From NCBI GenBank assembly GCA_016709995.1, contig JADJLQ010000002.1:310001-374000 (forward strand): a stretch of 64,000 nt of DNA. The letters run 5' to 3'. Position numbers and translations under genes: made by a program. Source of the stretch: Saprospiraceae bacterium (GTDB lineage Bacteria; Bacteroidota; Bacteroidia; Chitinophagales; Saprospiraceae). Under the pieces are notes generated by a model. The model made no database searches and was not told where the DNA came from. It was given only the letters and a program-made list of their open reading frames with translations. This document shows positions 33,039 through 41,463 of this stretch, in pieces; position 1 is the first letter of the stretch; each line of letters begins with the position of its first letter.

Positions 33039-33755
33039 TCAACCCTTCGTAAAGCTATATAATAATGCAGCCAGCAATCCGCCGGCGATAGGACCAACTA
33101 CCGGGATCCAACTGTAGGACCAATTACTATCGCGCTTATCCGGTATAGGGAGGAGTGCATGCATGATCCTTGGACCCAGGTCTCTGGCCGGATTGATCGC
33201 ATATCCCGTAGGGCCACCCAGACTTAATCCGATACCCAGGACTACCAGTGCTATGGGCAAGGCATCCAGGGCACCCAGTTTATAATCTGGTGCAGCTATA
33301 TGAAGTGCAGCAAATACTAACACAAAGGCACCCAAAGCCTCTGTGATCAAATTGGATATCGGATTTGAGATAGCCGGCCCGGTAGCAAAGGTTCCTAACT
33401 TGCCATCACGATCATCCGTAGCTTTATAATGATCTTTATAGCCCAAATACACCAGGGTAGTGCCGATCATGGCGCCTAGAAATTGGGCCAGGATATAACT
33501 GCCTGCAGTTCCCCAGCTGATTCTTCCTAAAGCGGCCATAGCGATAGTCACTGCAGGATTGAGATGTGCCCCACTGTGCGGAGCGGCGATCATCACACCG
33601 GCAAATACGGCTATCGCCCAGCCAAAAGTGATGACGATCCAACCTGACTGATGACCAAAAGTTTTTTTCAGTACTACATTGGCAACTACTCCATTACCCA
33701 AGATCAACAAGATGGCAGTGCCTATACATTCGGCTAAGAAGACATTCATATACAT
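33039..33755 (-). CDS. MIP family channel (aquaglyceroporin, GlpF-like)
   Basis: A 238-residue inner-membrane channel with six helices and two re-entrant loops, each carrying the hallmark NPA: GAHLNPAVTI in the first half and YAINPARDLGPR in the second. The aspartate after the second NPAR is typical of glycerol facilitators, which need a wider pore than water channels. The N-terminus (MYMNVFLAECIGTAILLILGNG) carries the AExxGT motif. It should pass glycerol and small polyols in either direction. No glycerol kinase or glycerol-phosphate dehydrogenase is adjacent. A TATATACCTTCA stretch on the minus strand at 33781-33770 may be part of its promoter. Confidence 0.94.
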   Translation of the reverse strand: MYMNVFLAECIGTAILLILGNGVVANVVLKKTFGHQSGWIVITFGWAIAVFAGVMIAAPHSGAHLNPAVTIAMAALGRISWGTAGSYILAQFLGAMIGTTLVYLGYKDHYKATDDRDGKLGTFATGPAISNPISNLITEALGAFVLVFAALHIAAPDYKLGALDALPIALVVLGIGLSLGGPTGYAINPARDLGPRIMHALLPIPDKRDSNWSYSWIPVVGPIAGGLLAALLYSFTKG

Positions 33756-33856
33756 TTAAGATTTAATGCTGAAGGTATATAAATTTTGTAAAAAGAAGGG
33801 GAAGTGGATTTTTTTTAAATAGGAGGGCTCGGCTATGCCTCGCGCTTTTATTTCCG

Positions 33857-33904
33857 CCCATCCCTACATCGGGAGGCAGGCCCATCCCTACATCGGGAGG
33901 CAGG
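33857..33904. repeat. 24-bp perfect tandem direct repeat
   Basis: CCCATCCCTACATCGGGAGG followed by CAGG occurs twice in a row (33857-33880 and 33881-33904), then a further CAGGCA. Each copy contains TCCC...GGGA able to pair as a small hairpin. It lies in the 355-base gap between the divergent aquaporin gene and the end of the amidohydrolase gene. The rest of the gap holds two terminators. Copy-number change by slippage would be expected. Confidence 0.75.
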
Positions 33905-33954
33905 CAGGCACAAAAGATGCGGAGAAGCCGGAGCGGTATGTAATAAATAAAAAA

Positions 33955-33992
33955 GCCCCTCAGTGCTCCATTATCCGTACATGCTGAAAGGC
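33955..33992 (-). terminator. hairpin terminator (second) behind the amidohydrolase operon
   Basis: On the minus strand GCCTTTCAG (33992-33984) pairs with CTGAGGGGC (33963-33955) through a 20-base loop, with two G-T pairs. TTTTTTATTT follows. It lies behind the terminator at 33999-34020 and may act as a back-up. Confidence 0.55.
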
Positions 33993-33998
33993 GACTTT

Positions 33999-34020
33999 TA
34001 AAAAAACCCCTATGGGGTAT
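33999..34020 (-). terminator. hairpin terminator of the amidohydrolase operon
   Basis: Read on the minus strand, ACCCC and GGGGT form a 5-bp stem with an ATA loop, followed directly by TTTTTT. It lies about 90 bases after the amidohydrolase stop codon. Confidence 0.6.
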
Positions 34021-34110
34021 GTGTAATTATTATGATGTAAAGTTAAGTATGTAATATTAAGCTAGTATAAAGTCAATATTAACTCTATATGAAGCAAATG
34101 CCAACAAGTT

Positions 34111-35487
34111 TTATTCATTTGTCTTGGCAATAGACAATAGTCGATCTTCAATCATTTGTTTTGAATAATATTTTCCTGTGGCCATCACCCCGGATATTGA
34201 ATCAATGTTTTGAATATCTTTTACTGGATTTTTATCAAGTAATATCAAATTGGCGTATTTGCCAGAAGCTATAGATCCGCTATAGGATTGTACATCAAAA
34301 AACCTGGCGACACTGGAAGTCCCTGCCTGCAATATTGCCCAATTGGGGATGCCGGCTTCTGACCAGGTCTTCATCTCGTGATGGATGGAAAAACCTGGTA
34401 CATTCATCACTTGTGGTGCGTCTGAACCCAGCAAGAGATTAACTTTTCCTTTGTACATCGCATGAAGGATTTTTTTTCTTATAGCTAAAAACCGATTGTA
34501 TCGATCTTGAGTATACAGTTCATTTTTCAACAGACTGGTTTTGCTTTGCAACCAGGAGTATCTGGTCCTGGCGGGCATATAAGAGATTTCTTTTTCATTG
34601 ATCATTTTGTTGGGATCCTCGGGCGAAAACCATCGGGTAAATAAGGATTGAGTCGGTACCAGCCAGGCTTTGCTTTTACGGGTTAGTTGGACCAAAGATT
34701 TGAGTTTTTTGAGATCTACCTGGTCTGTTACATTAAATCCAAAGAAACCATTTTGGTTGAGATCTGCCAGCGGTGGCGCCATCGCTTCAATGTATCCATC
34801 GAGATGATCGATCGTTTTTTGACCTGATTCCAGCGCGTGTACAATGCCTACTTCTACTGGTACGTGGCCTGCAAAATCAATCCCCACTTCTCTGGCAGTA
34901 CGCACGATGGCATCGTAAACCTGCCTCTTGATACCGGGATGAATTTTGAGAAAATGATATCCCTTTGATTTGTATTCTCGTACGAGTCTTTCTGCAGTGG
35001 CTATATCAGGCACCGTATTGCCATTGAGTGATGGGCTCGAAGTAAACATTAAATCAGGAGTAGCGTTGGATAGATTCCGCATAAATAATTCTTGTTTTAT
35101 CGCTAAATGAAAGGGCTGACCCAACATACCGCGTATGGTAGTGATGCCATTGGCAAAATATAAAAACAAGGTCTGACGGAGCAGCGTATAATCCCCTGTC
35201 GAATCAGGTACCGGAGTATGGGCATGCATTTCAGCCAGACCTGGCATCAGGTATTTGCCTCGAGCCTCCACGCGAATGGCATTGTTGGGCAATACTACCT
35301 CTGATGATTTGCCCACCTGTTTGATGAAGCTTTGTTCTATATATACGGTTTGATCTTTGATGATTTTTTTTGTACCAGGATCGATGATGTTTACCCCAAT
35401 GAATGCAGTGCCCGGTACAGGTATATTCTGACCAGTTAGAGCCAAAGCAATAATTTGGAAAAGATAAATGATCAATATCTTTTTCAT
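34111..35487 (-). CDS. exported amidohydrolase family protein (imidazolonepropionase-like)
   Basis: A 458-residue amidohydrolase with signal MKKILIIYLFQIIALALTGQ. The metal-binding elements are in order: AEMHAHTP (HxH), a lysine in FLKIHPGIK, FAGHVPV, IDHLDGYI and the final aspartate in LLGSDAPQVMN. SGSIASGKYANLILLDKNP near the end belongs to the composite beta-sandwich domain. The group acts on cyclic amides, dipeptides or lactones; exported Bacteroidota members have unknown substrates. The start codon is 3 bases after the stop of the pterin dehydratase gene, so the two are co-transcribed. Two hairpin terminators follow. Confidence 0.9.
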   Translation of the reverse strand: MKKILIIYLFQIIALALTGQNIPVPGTAFIGVNIIDPGTKKIIKDQTVYIEQSFIKQVGKSSEVVLPNNAIRVEARGKYLMPGLAEMHAHTPVPDSTGDYTLLRQTLFLYFANGITTIRGMLGQPFHLAIKQELFMRNLSNATPDLMFTSSPSLNGNTVPDIATAERLVREYKSKGYHFLKIHPGIKRQVYDAIVRTAREVGIDFAGHVPVEVGIVHALESGQKTIDHLDGYIEAMAPPLADLNQNGFFGFNVTDQVDLKKLKSLVQLTRKSKAWLVPTQSLFTRWFSPEDPNKMINEKEISYMPARTRYSWLQSKTSLLKNELYTQDRYNRFLAIRKKILHAMYKGKVNLLLGSDAPQVMNVPGFSIHHEMKTWSEAGIPNWAILQAGTSSVARFFDVQSYSGSIASGKYANLILLDKNPVKDIQNIDSISGVMATGKYYSKQMIEDRLLSIAKTNE

Positions 35488-35490
35488 GAC

Positions 35491-35736
35491 TTAGTTTTTT
35501 CTGCGCTCATAGATTTTTTCAATTTCTTTGGCCAGCGCCCAGTCTTTGTCCGTCACCTTATTGCCTGCGGAGTGGGTAGATAGTTTTATCTCTACTCTGT
35601 TCCATACATTACTCCAGTCAGGATGGTGATTGTGTTTTTCACAAGCGAAGGCCACTTCGGTCATAAATGAAAAGGCTGATGCAAAATCTGCAAACTGGTA
35701 GCTGGCATACAGATGATCTGGTTTTTCTATCCACAT
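35491..35736 (-). CDS. 4a-hydroxytetrahydrobiopterin dehydratase (pterin-4a-carbinolamine dehydratase)
   Basis: An 81-residue enzyme from the ATG at 35736; the longer frame to 35862 is not protein-like. The family signature is clear: FADFASAFSFMTEVAFACEK followed by HNHHPDWSNVWNRVEIKLST and GGVT-like NKVTDKDWALA. The paired histidines of the HHP motif dehydrate the carbinolamine formed when aromatic amino acid hydroxylases use tetrahydropterin. It is cytoplasmic. The N-terminus is about a dozen residues shorter than in typical members but begins in the right register. No aromatic hydroxylase lies in the window. It is followed 3 bases later by an exported amidohydrolase gene. Confidence 0.88.
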   Translation of the reverse strand: MWIEKPDHLYASYQFADFASAFSFMTEVAFACEKHNHHPDWSNVWNRVEIKLSTHSAGNKVTDKDWALAKEIEKIYERRKN

Positions 35737-35920
35737 GATAAATAGCGAATTAAAGATTTTAAAAATAAAAAGTTTATTGTTTGAAAGGTATAAATATTTG
35801 CGGATACATTTTTTCTGAAAAAGTAATTGTGACCGTAATGCAAATTGAACCCCCAAAAACACCAGATGGCCAATCGGGAGAACATGGTGGTCCCGATGTC
35901 CTATATACTAATACTATCAC

Positions 35921-38290
35921 TTAATGGTGCCGCGATCCGGAAAACTCCATGGCTTCTCCTTTGCCAAATCCATAACTAAAGCCTGCTGTGATAAATCGAC
36001 CTTGCAGAGAATAACTGTATAGATAAAACCGGGTTTGATTGGTCTCACTTTCTCTAAATCGAGAAGCGAAAAGATCACGGATGCTTAAATTAAATACACC
36101 CCTTCCGTTCATTATTTTTTTGCGTAAACCCAGGTCAGCAAATAGGATGCCCGATAATTCGCTTTGTACCGTTTTATATTTAGACTCAAGATTACCGGTG
36201 ATTTCAAACTCGATTTGAGCCGGTAATTTAAATTTGTTGGTAAGCTTGGTAGTCCATCTATTTCCTTTAAAATCTATAGTAGTCGCTTCAAATACTCCTT
36301 TCCGATCAAAGTAATTTAAGTTAAAGTCTCCATTTACTGACCAACTTTTATTCGGACTGTATTTTGCATTAACCTCTACACCGGTAGCTTGATTTGTACC
36401 AATATTGTAAGGCTTAGAAATACTTATATTGTCTTCAAACGTAGCGATTGATTCTACCACATCGGTGGTATACCGGTGGTAAACCCCCAAATTCATCGAT
36501 AATTCTCCAAAAATGTAAATACTGTTTAATTCATATGAGTCTGTAAATTCTGGCAATAAATTGGGATTGCCGGTACGTATATTATAATTATTGCGGATAT
36601 TAAAAAATGGATTTAAACTCCATAATCTAGGTCTGTAAATTCTGCGGGAGTATCCTGCTTGCACAGAGAAGTGCTCCGTCAATTTATAGGAGGTATGAAG
36701 ACTTGGAAAAAGATTAGAGTAATTGTGATTATTTTGTTCACCTGTAGTAGCAAGCCGGGTCTGCAGGTCTGTATTTTCAAGCCGTAGTCCCAGCTTTAGT
36801 CCCCATTTGTCTGCTTCGTAGGCGCCTGTACCATAAGCTCCGAGTACTTTTTGATTGTATTTAAAAAGGTTCGTCAGGTTAGGGTCCTCCAGCCACTCCT
36901 CATTGATCAAATTAGTCACCGCGTAATCATTGCCCACATCATTCCACACATATTGAGCCCCTGTTTCTAAAGTCCATTTTTTCGAAAAAGGCTTGTTGTA
37001 ATCCAATTTAAAAGTATAATTGGCCTCTTTAAAATCGGTTCTGGTTTGTTGTCTGTCTGCAGTAATATTGCCCAAAACAGGGAGATTGGCGAATTCTGAA
37101 GACTGGTCTTTGGCAAACAAATTTCCCAGGGCACTAAAAAGCAAAGTATGATCCTTATGGTCTTTAAAATCATGCTTATACTGTAGTTCATATTGATATT
37201 TCGGATTGGTAGCGGTGGTGATTTCTTTACGCTTCCATTTGCTGATAACAGTCCCGGAGGCATCCTGAAAAGCAAAATTTATATCGGAGGGTTGATCTTC
37301 TACTTCGTAGGCGAAACTTCCGGAAAGGGTAACTACATTGTAACGGTCGATATGATAGTCTGTTCCAAGGATAAAATTATAAGGAACCTCATTTCTATAT
37401 TCTGTTCCTTCAGATAGGATGGCAGTGCCATTGACCAGATCGCGATTGATGCTTTCCTGGTTTCTGGGAAACGATCTATATCCAACGCCTAATTGGCTAA
37501 AAAGGTTAAACTTTTCTGTACGACGATTCAAGCTTAAGCCGACACTGAAATTTTGAGGTATTCCTACATTGAGCGTAGCAGAACCATTGATGCCTTTTCG
37601 ATCTTCCTTTTTCAGTATGATATTGATGATCCCTGAAGTGCCTTCAGCATCATATTTGGCAGATGGGTTGGTGATCACTTCTATTTTTTCAATCATGTCT
37701 GCAGTAATCGTTCCGAGCGCTTTGCCTTGCTCATTGGCGATCACTGAGGGCTTTCCATTGATCAAGATTTGGACTCCCTGGCTGCCTCTCAGGCTGATGG
37801 CTCCTTCTATACTTACATTGACCGAAGGCACATTATTTAATACCTCCAAAGCACTGGCTCCAGTAGTGCTCAAATCTTTTCCTACATTAAAAACCCGTTT
37901 GTCCAATTTAAACTCGGTTTGGGATTTTTCGGCCCTGACCTCGACTTCTGCCAGCATTTGACTATTCGAAGTCAGTGCGATAGTCCCTAAATCTACCAGG
38001 CCATCGATTATTTTAAATTCATTGATAGTTTTGGTGTTATATCCGATAAAACTAATTTCTACATAAAATTCTTTAACCTCTGTAATCAAGTTAAAGTGGC
38101 CATCTAAATCGGAAATGGCACCTGTAATGGTCTTTTTGGATTCATTACTCCCTATCATTATGGTGGCAAATTCAATAGGTTGTTGGCTAGTGGCTTCTAC
38201 CACTTTCCCTTTGATTTCGATACTTTGATTTTGTGAAAAGCCTAAGCCGACACAACACGACAAAGCAAAGCATATATACCAGAATTTCAT
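35921..38290 (-). CDS. TonB-dependent receptor, outer membrane beta-barrel family
   Basis: A 789-residue outer membrane protein with signal MKFWYICFALSCCVGLGFSQ. Residues of about 24-115 form a carboxypeptidase-regulatory-like domain (IEIKGKVVEATSQQPIEFATI). The plug follows, with VLNNVPSVNVSIEGAISLRG near 156-175 and ITNPSAKYDAEGTSGIINI near 205-223; the latter block is typical of the type with the OMP_b-brl_3 barrel. The remainder is beta-barrel with alternating aromatic strands. It probably imports a siderophore, peptide or oligomer using TonB energy, or acts as a surface binding protein; no partner lipoprotein adjoins. The gene is monocistronic. Confidence 0.93.
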   Translation of the reverse strand: MKFWYICFALSCCVGLGFSQNQSIEIKGKVVEATSQQPIEFATIMIGSNESKKTITGAISDLDGHFNLITEVKEFYVEISFIGYNTKTINEFKIIDGLVDLGTIALTSNSQMLAEVEVRAEKSQTEFKLDKRVFNVGKDLSTTGASALEVLNNVPSVNVSIEGAISLRGSQGVQILINGKPSVIANEQGKALGTITADMIEKIEVITNPSAKYDAEGTSGIINIILKKEDRKGINGSATLNVGIPQNFSVGLSLNRRTEKFNLFSQLGVGYRSFPRNQESINRDLVNGTAILSEGTEYRNEVPYNFILGTDYHIDRYNVVTLSGSFAYEVEDQPSDINFAFQDASGTVISKWKRKEITTATNPKYQYELQYKHDFKDHKDHTLLFSALGNLFAKDQSSEFANLPVLGNITADRQQTRTDFKEANYTFKLDYNKPFSKKWTLETGAQYVWNDVGNDYAVTNLINEEWLEDPNLTNLFKYNQKVLGAYGTGAYEADKWGLKLGLRLENTDLQTRLATTGEQNNHNYSNLFPSLHTSYKLTEHFSVQAGYSRRIYRPRLWSLNPFFNIRNNYNIRTGNPNLLPEFTDSYELNSIYIFGELSMNLGVYHRYTTDVVESIATFEDNISISKPYNIGTNQATGVEVNAKYSPNKSWSVNGDFNLNYFDRKGVFEATTIDFKGNRWTTKLTNKFKLPAQIEFEITGNLESKYKTVQSELSGILFADLGLRKKIMNGRGVFNLSIRDLFASRFRESETNQTRFYLYSYSLQGRFITAGFSYGFGKGEAMEFSGSRHH

Positions 38291-38630
38291 GTTTTAATTT
38301 TAAGGTAAATAACCAGGTCTTTTGATTCAAATCGCAATACAACTGATTAGATAAGGTGACTCATTTACGAAAAACAAACAAAGTTCGATCCCGGTTATTG
38401 CGCTTACAAAATGATAGATCGAACGTTGAATGATATCTAAAGGAAAAATAATGCCGTTAAGATAATACCTAAATATGTTTATGCGGTATTATATGCCGAC
38501 TTAATACAATTTTAAGAACATTATTAAAAAGTGTTAAGGGGTTCGAGGCAAAAATCAGGGATCTTTGAAAGTATTTTATCCATAAGAGATACCCTGCTAA
38601 CCAATTGTTAAAAAATCAAAGCGCATTTGA
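38291..38630. other. AT-rich gap between divergent receptor and permease genes
   Basis: About 340 bases without a gene. A TTTACCTTAAA motif lies on the minus strand at about 38310-38300, before the receptor gene. Nothing else was recognised apart from the permease promoter at its right end. Confidence 0.4.
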
Positions 38631-38638
38631 TATCTTTG
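38631..38638 (+). promoter_or_regulatory. -7 box TATCTTTG of the gluconate permease gene
   Basis: An exact TAnnTTTG match ending 7 nt before the ATG at 38646. A TTG at 38605-38607 lies 23 nt upstream and could be the -33 element. Transcription would begin at or within a few bases of the start codon. Confidence 0.5.
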
Positions 38639-38645
38639 GAAGATT

Positions 38646-39956
38646 ATGATTTTTACTGTAGTCCTTATCCTGCTTGTGTTGGTATTACTGATCACCTGGG
38701 CCAAAGTACATCCTTTTCTTTCTTTTCTGATCGTGTCCATATTAGCAGCCTTGTTTCTGGGTGTGAATCCTGCCAATATCGGTAAGTCTCTGGAGAAAGG
38801 TATTGGAGGAATACTTGGATCAGTATTTTCAGTGATCATCCTTGGAGCTATGCTCGGTAAAGTGATCGCCTCGAGTGGTGCTGCTCAACGCATTTCGGAA
38901 TCTCTTGTGGCTTTGTTTGGAAAAAAATATCTTCCCTGGGCTTTGGCACTGACAGGATTTATAGTCGGCATCCCTCTTTTTTACAATGTTGGATTTATAT
39001 TATTGATACCCTTGATTTATTCTCTTGGCCAGCGATATCAGTTACCCCTGGTTTACCTTGCAGTGGCTTTGTGTGCTTCGCTCTCCGTGACACATGGATT
39101 TTTACCGCCTCACCCTTCTCCGACCGCCCTGGTGCCGATGATGCATGCTGATCTGGGCAAGACCCTGGTATATGGTTTGATCGCCTCGATACCCGTCATA
39201 TTGGTTGCAGGACCATTGTTTGCGATGACTGTGCGGAATATAAAAGGAGAACCACTAGCCAGTCTTAAAGTGAAGATCTTTGAAGCTCATGAAATGCCTT
39301 CGTCCATAAAAAGTTATGTCGCCGCATTGCTGCCGGTGATTATGTTGGCGATGGGCACCTGGTTCACTAATATTTTCGAAAAAGATACCGTATCGTTTAA
39401 GGTGGCTTCCTTGCTTTCCGACGCTAATATTGTGATGTTGGTATCCTTGTTTGTCGCTTATTATTTATTGGGCATGTCTCGTGGAGAAAAATTAAGCAAA
39501 TTAATCCCTGAGGGTATCGAGGCAGCCAAAGATGTGTTTCCCATATTAATGATCGTGGCCGGAGCTGGTGTGCTCAAGGAAATATTTACCGTCGCAGGGC
39601 TCAGTGATCAGATAGGCAATCTAGTCAAGACTTCGTCTTTTTCTCCACTGATTACAGGATGGTTTATAGCAGCTGTGATACGGCTGAGCCTGGGTAGTGC
39701 CACTGTGGCAGGGTTGACGGCTGCCGGGATCATAGCTCCAGGTATCGATCCTTCCCTGGTCGATCCTAACCTGATGGTGCTGGCTATTGGCGCTGGCAGC
39801 CTGATGTTTTCCCATGTCAATGATACCGGGTTCTGGATGTTCAAAGAATATTTTAATCTTAATATCAAGGATACCATCAAATCCTGGTCGCTCATGGAGA
39901 CGGTCGTGAGCGTCGTCGGCCTTGGCGTGGTATTGATCATAGACTTATTTGTATAA
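38646..39956 (+). CDS. gluconate:H+ symporter, GntP family
   Basis: A 436-residue inner-membrane transporter with about 12 to 14 hydrophobic helices. Conserved GntP stretches are present: GIGGILGSVFSVIILGAMLGK near 57-77, GIPLFYNVGFILLIPL near 114-129, SVTHGFLPPHPSPTALV near 150-166 and SATVAGLTAAGIIAP late. The family imports gluconate and related aldonic or sugar acids with protons. The specific substrate cannot be read. It stands as a single gene, with a YkgJ gene starting 4 bases after its stop on the same strand. It fits the sugar-acid theme of the HpcH/HpaI aldolase and the dipeptide epimerase, although none of them is adjacent. Confidence 0.94.
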   Translation: MIFTVVLILLVLVLLITWAKVHPFLSFLIVSILAALFLGVNPANIGKSLEKGIGGILGSVFSVIILGAMLGKVIASSGAAQRISESLVALFGKKYLPWALALTGFIVGIPLFYNVGFILLIPLIYSLGQRYQLPLVYLAVALCASLSVTHGFLPPHPSPTALVPMMHADLGKTLVYGLIASIPVILVAGPLFAMTVRNIKGEPLASLKVKIFEAHEMPSSIKSYVAALLPVIMLAMGTWFTNIFEKDTVSFKVASLLSDANIVMLVSLFVAYYLLGMSRGEKLSKLIPEGIEAAKDVFPILMIVAGAGVLKEIFTVAGLSDQIGNLVKTSSFSPLITGWFIAAVIRLSLGSATVAGLTAAGIIAPGIDPSLVDPNLMVLAIGAGSLMFSHVNDTGFWMFKEYFNLNIKDTIKSWSLMETVVSVVGLGVVLIIDLFV

Positions 39957-39960
39957 TTAT

Positions 39961-40431
39961 ATGGACCCAACGCTGGTTAAGAATAAGTACGATAAAAATA
40001 AAACTGCTTATAAAAAATACCTGTCTGTGGCAGATATTAAAAAAGCTATTCCTCATTTGCAGAAGATATCAGATCTGGCCTATCAAAAAACTGACTGTCT
40101 CACTTGTGCTGCTTGCTGTAAAAACTATAGTCCGAGATTTAAAGCTCCTGATATCAAGCGGATCAGCAAATACCTGGGCGTGTCCGAGAAGGAACTCATG
40201 GATCGGTATTTGCACCGCGATGAAGATGGCGATTATGTGCTGAATACCAAACCGTGTACGTTTTTAGATGAACAGAATAAATGTACGATTTATGAAGTGA
40301 GGCCTTCAGACTGTCATCGGTTTCCTTATGTGGACGAAGATGTGTTTTTGAAGAGAAAAGAACTCACCTTAAAAAATGCTTCGTTCTGCCCGATCGCTCA
40401 GGACACCTTGGATCAATTGATGAAGCTGTGA
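39961..40431 (+). CDS. YkgJ family cysteine cluster protein
   Basis: A 156-residue protein from the ATG at 39961; the TTG at 39949 is rejected because it overlaps the permease stop. The family's cysteine pattern is complete: CLTCAACC near 42-49, CTFLDEQNKCTIYEVRPSDC near 97-116 and FCPIA near the end. The cluster is thought to bind zinc or an Fe-S centre; function is unknown. It follows the permease by 4 bases, so the two are probably co-transcribed, although a functional link is not evident. Confidence 0.9.
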   Translation: MDPTLVKNKYDKNKTAYKKYLSVADIKKAIPHLQKISDLAYQKTDCLTCAACCKNYSPRFKAPDIKRISKYLGVSEKELMDRYLHRDEDGDYVLNTKPCTFLDEQNKCTIYEVRPSDCHRFPYVDEDVFLKRKELTLKNASFCPIAQDTLDQLMKL

Positions 40432-40453
40432 TACATTCGTGATCATAAGCACT

Positions 40454-40461
40454 TATATTTG
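40454..40461 (+). promoter_or_regulatory. -7 box TATATTTG of the DM13 gene
   Basis: An exact TAnnTTTG match ending 5 nt before the ATG at 40467, so the transcript would begin at or next to the start codon. Confidence 0.5.
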
Positions 40462-40466
40462 CGGCC

Positions 40467-40871
40467 ATGAAAACAATCTTTGCAATCATGTTTCTTGGCC
40501 TTTTAAGTATAAGCTGCAATAAACCACTGGAAGAAGGCAGTGGAGATATACCTACTGACTTGACAGTGATCTCTCAGGGCAGTTTTAGTGGTGCAGCTCA
40601 CCCAACCACAGGGACAGTAAAACTTTCAAAAGATACTGCCGGCAAAAAATACCTGGTCTTTGAAAATTTTTCTACCGACGCAGGACCTGATATACGGATC
40701 TGGATAGCAGAAGACAAGTCTGCCAATAACTATACCGAATTGTCCAAAACTGTATTTACAGGCTCTTTTAAAATCGATGTGCCAGCCGAATTGGATACTA
40801 CCAAGAAGTCTTATGTATTGATCTGGTGCAAGGCATTCGCGGTGTTGTTTGGCAGCGCACAATTGAAATAA
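40467..40871 (+). CDS. DM13 domain lipoprotein
   Basis: A 134-residue lipoprotein with signal MKTIFAIMFLGLLSISC. Its mature part is a DM13 domain: GTVKLSKDTAGKKYLVFENF then STDAGPDIRIWIAEDKS, and the closing YVLIWCKAFAVLFGSAQLK with the conserved cysteine. DM13 is related to cytochrome b561-type ferric reductases and is thought to help electron transfer or act as a periplasmic redox domain; this is not established. It is a stand-alone gene with its own promoter. Confidence 0.9.
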   Translation: MKTIFAIMFLGLLSISCNKPLEEGSGDIPTDLTVISQGSFSGAAHPTTGTVKLSKDTAGKKYLVFENFSTDAGPDIRIWIAEDKSANNYTELSKTVFTGSFKIDVPAELDTTKKSYVLIWCKAFAVLFGSAQLK

Positions 40872-40992
40872 TCCCGTTTGATCCCCAGAATATGTAGGAT
40901 CATCGATGGAAGGCTTGGAGAAACTCTGTTAAAAGACTCCTCCCTTCATAAACAAAGATATTGGTCGCCATCAAACTGATATTATAGAAAAT

Positions 40993-41358
40993 ATGGTTGA
41001 CAGTCTTCACGACTTCTATTTGGATAAAGAAGAGCCAAACAAGAGTTGTATGCTTGCATTACGCAGTATTATCCTTGACCAAGACTCCAATATCATTGAA
41101 ACCAGGAAATGGGGAATGCCATGCTTCTGTTATAAGAAAAAGATGTTTTGTTACTTGTGGACTGATAAAAAAACGGACGGACCTTATATACTCATGGTTG
41201 AAGGAAGACACCTTGACCATCCAAAATTAGAAGCAGGCGACCGCGCCAAAATGAAGATTTTTAGAGTTAATCCAAACAAAGATTTACCCGTTAAGACCAT
41301 CGAAACTATTCTGCAAGCAGCGTTGGACCTATACAGGACCGGTATAATAAAACTATAA
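40993..41358 (+). CDS. DUF1801 domain-containing protein (YdhG-like)
   Basis: A 121-residue cytoplasmic protein with the YdhG/DUF1801 fold. The motif ETRKWGMPCFCYKKKMFCYLW is the family core (usual form IxWGxPxY...F), and the C-terminal helix ETILQAALDLYRTG completes it. Members include the frataxin-like iron chaperone Fra (YdhG) of Bacillus. It has no obvious link to its neighbours and stands alone. Confidence 0.88.
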   Translation: MVDSLHDFYLDKEEPNKSCMLALRSIILDQDSNIIETRKWGMPCFCYKKKMFCYLWTDKKTDGPYILMVEGRHLDHPKLEAGDRAKMKIFRVNPNKDLPVKTIETILQAALDLYRTGIIKL

Positions 41359-41463
41359 GCATGAACGGACGAAAAAACATATTTGCCTAAAATCATTTTG
41401 TGGACCTTCCACAAGCTTCAAAAACTAGAGTAGGTATAGTTCAACCAATTTTTTTGCAGCAGA

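Noticed and set aside
33857..33904. Tandem repeat as a small CRISPR array
   Set aside because: There are only two adjoining copies and no spacer between them.
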